Assembly: GCA_035627615.1 (NCBI GenBank)
Contig: DASPLL010000025.1
Location: forward strand, 1-64,000
DNA: 64,000 nt
Origin: BRH-c25 sp035627615
GTDB taxonomy: Bacteria; Bacillota; Clostridia; Lutisporales; Lutisporaceae
Reading direction: 5' to 3'
A program made the position numbers and the translations under genes. Numbering within the stretch: the first letter of the stretch is position 1; the number at the start of each line of letters is the position of its first letter. The notes under the pieces were generated by a model, which had not been told where the DNA came from, searched no databases, and worked only from the letters and a program-made list of their open reading frames with translations. Shown piece after piece: positions 61,719 through 64,000 of the stretch.

Positions 61719-61741
61719 AATGCATTATAAGGAGGTTTAGT

Positions 61742-62578
61742 ATGGAAAAAGTAAAAATCTACAGGAGCATTGCTAAGCTGAAGAGTATCGACATGCTTTA
61801 TTTCGACACAAAAACCGCGGGACTTCCAATTCTTTGTCTTCATGGGAGATGGGGAAGGGCAGAAACCTGGTATGATTTTATCCAGCACTATGGAAAACAG
61901 TACAGAATTATCGCACCGGACCAAAGAGGGCATGGATTGAGCAGTAAGCCTGTGTCCAAGTATACAGCGGAGGAAATGGCTGAAGATATAAAAGAATTAC
62001 TGGATTTTTTAAAGATAGATTCAGTAATTCTGGTAGGCCATTCTATGGGCGGACGGGTGGCAGGATATACAGCAGCGTTATATCCTGATTACATTAAAGC
62101 ATTGGCCATACTTGACAGATCCGCATCGGGGCCTGCAAAATCAAATATGCCGCCACTGGAACAGATACCAGCTGTTGATCCTTTGACAAAGGATTGGCCT
62201 TTGCCCTTTTCCAGCTTAGGTGAGGCAAAGGCTTTTATTATGCAAGCCACAGATTCGGAATTAAGCTATCAATATTTTATGAATAGTTTGATCGAAACTG
62301 CAGAAGGCTACCGGATGATGTTCAGCTCACAGGCTATGGCTGCCGGTATTGTGTATGATGAAGACTGGTTCCGGCTATTGCCGCAAATAAATTGCCCGGT
62401 ATTGTTAATCAGGGCAAAAAGTCACGAAGCGGTACCGGATGAGGATTTTACCAGGATGCAGTCCTTGATACCAAGCTGTCTTGCTTATGAAATGTCACAT
62501 CCAGACCATAATGTTCATTTAGGGAACAAAGTAGAATTTTATGCGTATTTTGATGAATTTCTTAAAAATGTACAGTAA
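61742..62578 (+). CDS. Alpha/beta-hydrolase
   Basis: 278 aa of the alpha/beta-hydrolase fold. Oxyanion-region LHGRWGRAETW, nucleophile elbow GHSMGGRVAG (Ser near residue 102), Asp in the DRSASG/IRAKSHEAVPDEDF part and the terminal His in HPDHNVHLG. It resembles small esterases or C-C hydrolases for aromatic compounds. AAGGAGG precedes the ATG. Controlled with marR, so it may act on the ligand sensed by MarR. Substrate unknown. Confidence 0.9.
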   Translation: MEKVKIYRSIAKLKSIDMLYFDTKTAGLPILCLHGRWGRAETWYDFIQHYGKQYRIIAPDQRGHGLSSKPVSKYTAEEMAEDIKELLDFLKIDSVILVGHSMGGRVAGYTAALYPDYIKALAILDRSASGPAKSNMPPLEQIPAVDPLTKDWPLPFSSLGEAKAFIMQATDSELSYQYFMNSLIETAEGYRMMFSSQAMAAGIVYDEDWFRLLPQINCPVLLIRAKSHEAVPDEDFTRMQSLIPSCLAYEMSHPDHNVHLGNKVEFYAYFDEFLKNVQ

Positions 62579-62619
62579 AGCGACAGGCCGTAAACTTTAA
62601 TGCCCTTTGTTGATGAAAA

Positions 62620-62639
62620 GGATAGGCAGGAGCCTATCC
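62620..62639. terminator. Convergent terminator hairpin
   Basis: GGATAGGC AGGA GCCTATCC between the hydrolase and the minus-strand ABC gene, overlapping the latter's stop codon. Confidence 0.5.
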
Positions 62640-63419
62640 GCATTTATAATCAGGACGCAAAAAGAACCGTTCTCCTTTTTTTTCAAATTGCACAGGTACC
62701 TCAAAGAAATCACAAAGGTTTTCTTTGGTCAGAACAGAGGCTGTTTCTCCTGAGGAATGGACCTGTCCCCTGCGCAGCAACAGCGTATGTCCAAAGGTCG
62801 GAAGGATTTCCTCGATAAGATGAGTTACATATATGATTGTAGGCGCATCTTTTTCGCAGCTTAACTTTTCAATAATGGAAAGCAGCTTTTCTTTTGCGAA
62901 AATATCCAGTCCGGTACAGGGCTCATCCAGGATAAGCAGTCGGGGTGAGGACATAAGGCCCCTTGCAATCAGGACTTTCTGTTTTTCACCCTGGGACAGG
63001 GTCCCGTAGGTTCGTCCGGACAACTCCAGGCTGTCTAAACGCTCCATTATATTTCCGGCAAAAGCTCTATCCTCCTCACTGGGTTCATCAAACAGACGAA
63101 GTGATGCAAACTTACCGCTCAAAATGATATCTTCCACTGTTTCAGTTCCATAGAGCCTCTCCTGAAGGGCGGTACTCACCCATCCGATGGATTTTCTCAA
63201 TTCCCGCCAATCATATTTTCCAAAGGTTCTGTCAAGAACCTGTATATCTCCCTTTGAAGGAAACAGATACCCGTTTACCAGATCCAGCAAGGAGGTTTTG
63301 CCGGAACCGTTCAATCCCAGTATCGCCCAATGCTCGCCGTCTTTCACCGACCAATCCACATCTTTTAAAATATACTTTGAATCCCGAATAACTGAAATTT
63401 GTTTTGCTTTGATTATCAA
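62634..63419 (-). CDS. ABC transporter ATP-binding protein (YlmA/ModF-like)
   Basis: 261-aa single ATPase domain: Walker A GLNGSGKTS, signature LSQGEKQKV, Walker B LLILDEP and H-loop YVTHLIEEI. The opening GEHWAILGLNGSGKTSLL is typical of YlmA/ModF-like cytosolic ABC proteins that have no permease. None is found nearby, so it may be regulatory or involved in ribosome or metal functions. It is divergent from nothing visible and convergent with the hydrolase. Confidence 0.9.
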   Translation of the reverse strand: MIIKAKQISVIRDSKYILKDVDWSVKDGEHWAILGLNGSGKTSLLDLVNGYLFPSKGDIQVLDRTFGKYDWRELRKSIGWVSTALQERLYGTETVEDIILSGKFASLRLFDEPSEEDRAFAGNIMERLDSLELSGRTYGTLSQGEKQKVLIARGLMSSPRLLILDEPCTGLDIFAKEKLLSIIEKLSCEKDAPTIIYVTHLIEEILPTFGHTLLLRRGQVHSSGETASVLTKENLCDFFEVPVQFEKKGERFFLRPDYKCG

Positions 63420-63482
63420 CCGAGTCCGCTCCTTTATAATAATATTAAGTAATTATAGTATTTTAATGTTTTTCTCATTTCT

Positions 63483-64000
63483 TTACAGCATGATGCTGTT
63501 TCTATTATTCATCATACTGCTTTCAATTTCATTTATGATCATGGGAATACCGGATTCTATTTCACTGATATCGGTATGTGCAACACTTAATCTTAAAATT
63601 TTATCATTATAGAACTCCTTTAAATAACTGCTCTCAGCATTGGGCAAAAGCAAGCCCTTGTGCGACAAGCCTGCTACCACAGCCTTTTCTGTGCTGCCGT
63701 TCAATATTTCCAGTCCGGCATAGAAGCATCCCTTTGCAGGTATATGCCACCTGATTGACGGGGAAGCAGAATTTTCAACAAGCTCTTTCAGATAAACCAT
63801 TCTTTCTGAGTACATTTCTTTTATCCTGTCAATATGTAAATTGTACAGACCGCTTTTGATATATATTTCCAGTGCACCTTGCGATATCAGAGGAGTGTTT
63901 ATATCAGCCCAGTACTTATATTCTCTGAAGGTGTTGATAAGAAGCTTCGGCAGTACGACCACAGCAACACGCAGGCCTGGGAGCAGTACTTTTGAAAAGG
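63483..64000 (-). CDS. PLP-dependent aminotransferase, 5' end off window
   Basis: C-terminal part of a class I/II aminotransferase. The frame runs on past the right edge: upstream of the apparent start it reads FSKVLLPGLRVAVVVLPK, the PLP-lysine motif (Lys of FSK) of this family, so the apparent start is internal. About 172 residues are visible, including INTFREYKYWADINTPLISQ. The style fits MocR-type GntR-aminotransferase regulators, but the N-terminus cannot be seen. Confidence 0.88.
   Translation of the reverse strand, partial: FSKVLLPGLRVAVVVLPKLLINTFREYKYWADINTPLISQGALEIYIKSGLYNLHIDRIKEMYSERMVYLKELVENSASPSIRWHIPAKGCFYAGLEILNGSTEKAVVAGLSHKGLLLPNAESSYLKEFYNDKILRLSVAHTDISEIESGIPMIINEIESSMMNNRNSIML

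Overview
The window looks like the chromosome of a low-to-mid GC member of the Clostridia (Bacillota), probably an Acetivibrio/Ruminiclostridium-type anaerobe. This rests on the gene order yedF - mscS - DUF951 - rpsF - ssb - rpsR - MazG-like - DUF2232 - gdpP - rplI - lonC - dnaB - purA and on a walRK-yycH-yycI-murA-walJ-htrA-rlmH block. Further support comes from AGA/AGG-rich coding, strong AGGAGG ribosome binding sites and frequent TTG/GTG starts. The species assignment is inference.

Positions 1-14,600 are housekeeping: sulfur/selenium carrier, mechanosensitive channel, the S6-SSB-S18 operon behind a near-perfect sigma-A promoter, the c-di-AMP phosphodiesterase operon, L9, Lon-like protease, replicative helicase, adenylosuccinate synthase and a five-tRNA cluster (Lys, Glu, Val; Asp, Thr). 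A dense DnaA-box cluster lies between dnaB and the next gene. Positions 14,800-25,600 hold a two-component system, a lipoprotein, a DnaD/helicase-loader pair on the minus strand, and cell-wall or protease genes (M23, S8, a zincin). Positions 25,900-35,700 are the WalRK essential cell-wall signalling locus ending in rlmH.

From 35.7 to about 43 kb the chromosome looks accessory. It has a DUF2200 gene with different codon use, a decayed IS1182-type transposase, a TPR lipoprotein with an HExxH motif, a DUF89 gene, a broken fragment of a second rlmH, a histidine-rich YmaF gene and an L,D-transpeptidase. Two sequences resembling the 3' end of rlmH (the SCC integration site in staphylococci) occur at 39.2 and 42.9 kb. 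No recombinase is present, and one of the repeats is also a palindrome, so an SCC-like island is a hypothesis. From 43 to 64 kb small one- to three-gene units follow: GNAT/LysR/QueG-like, SLH-NlpC, acyltransferase, YraQ permease-DUF362, a glycosyltransferase-TetR pair with a candidate operator, cysK, a transporter paired with a cytoplasmic beta-lactamase-fold hydrolase, HAD, PHP, an ECF sigma with DUF3795, a secreted transglutaminase-like protein, a MarR-hydrolase pair with two matching operators, an ABC ATPase and a truncated PLP enzyme.

The least explained signal is in the intergenic DNA. Several small repeat families have arms that change in compensating pairs between copies: a 109-bp two-hairpin element with CTAG ends that supplies the stop codons of two genes, a ~107-bp hairpin-plus-terminator element, a GTAG-hairpin element, large-loop tandem hairpins, and a CCAGGTGCA hairpin family. 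No CRISPR array, rRNA operon or complete mobile element was seen.
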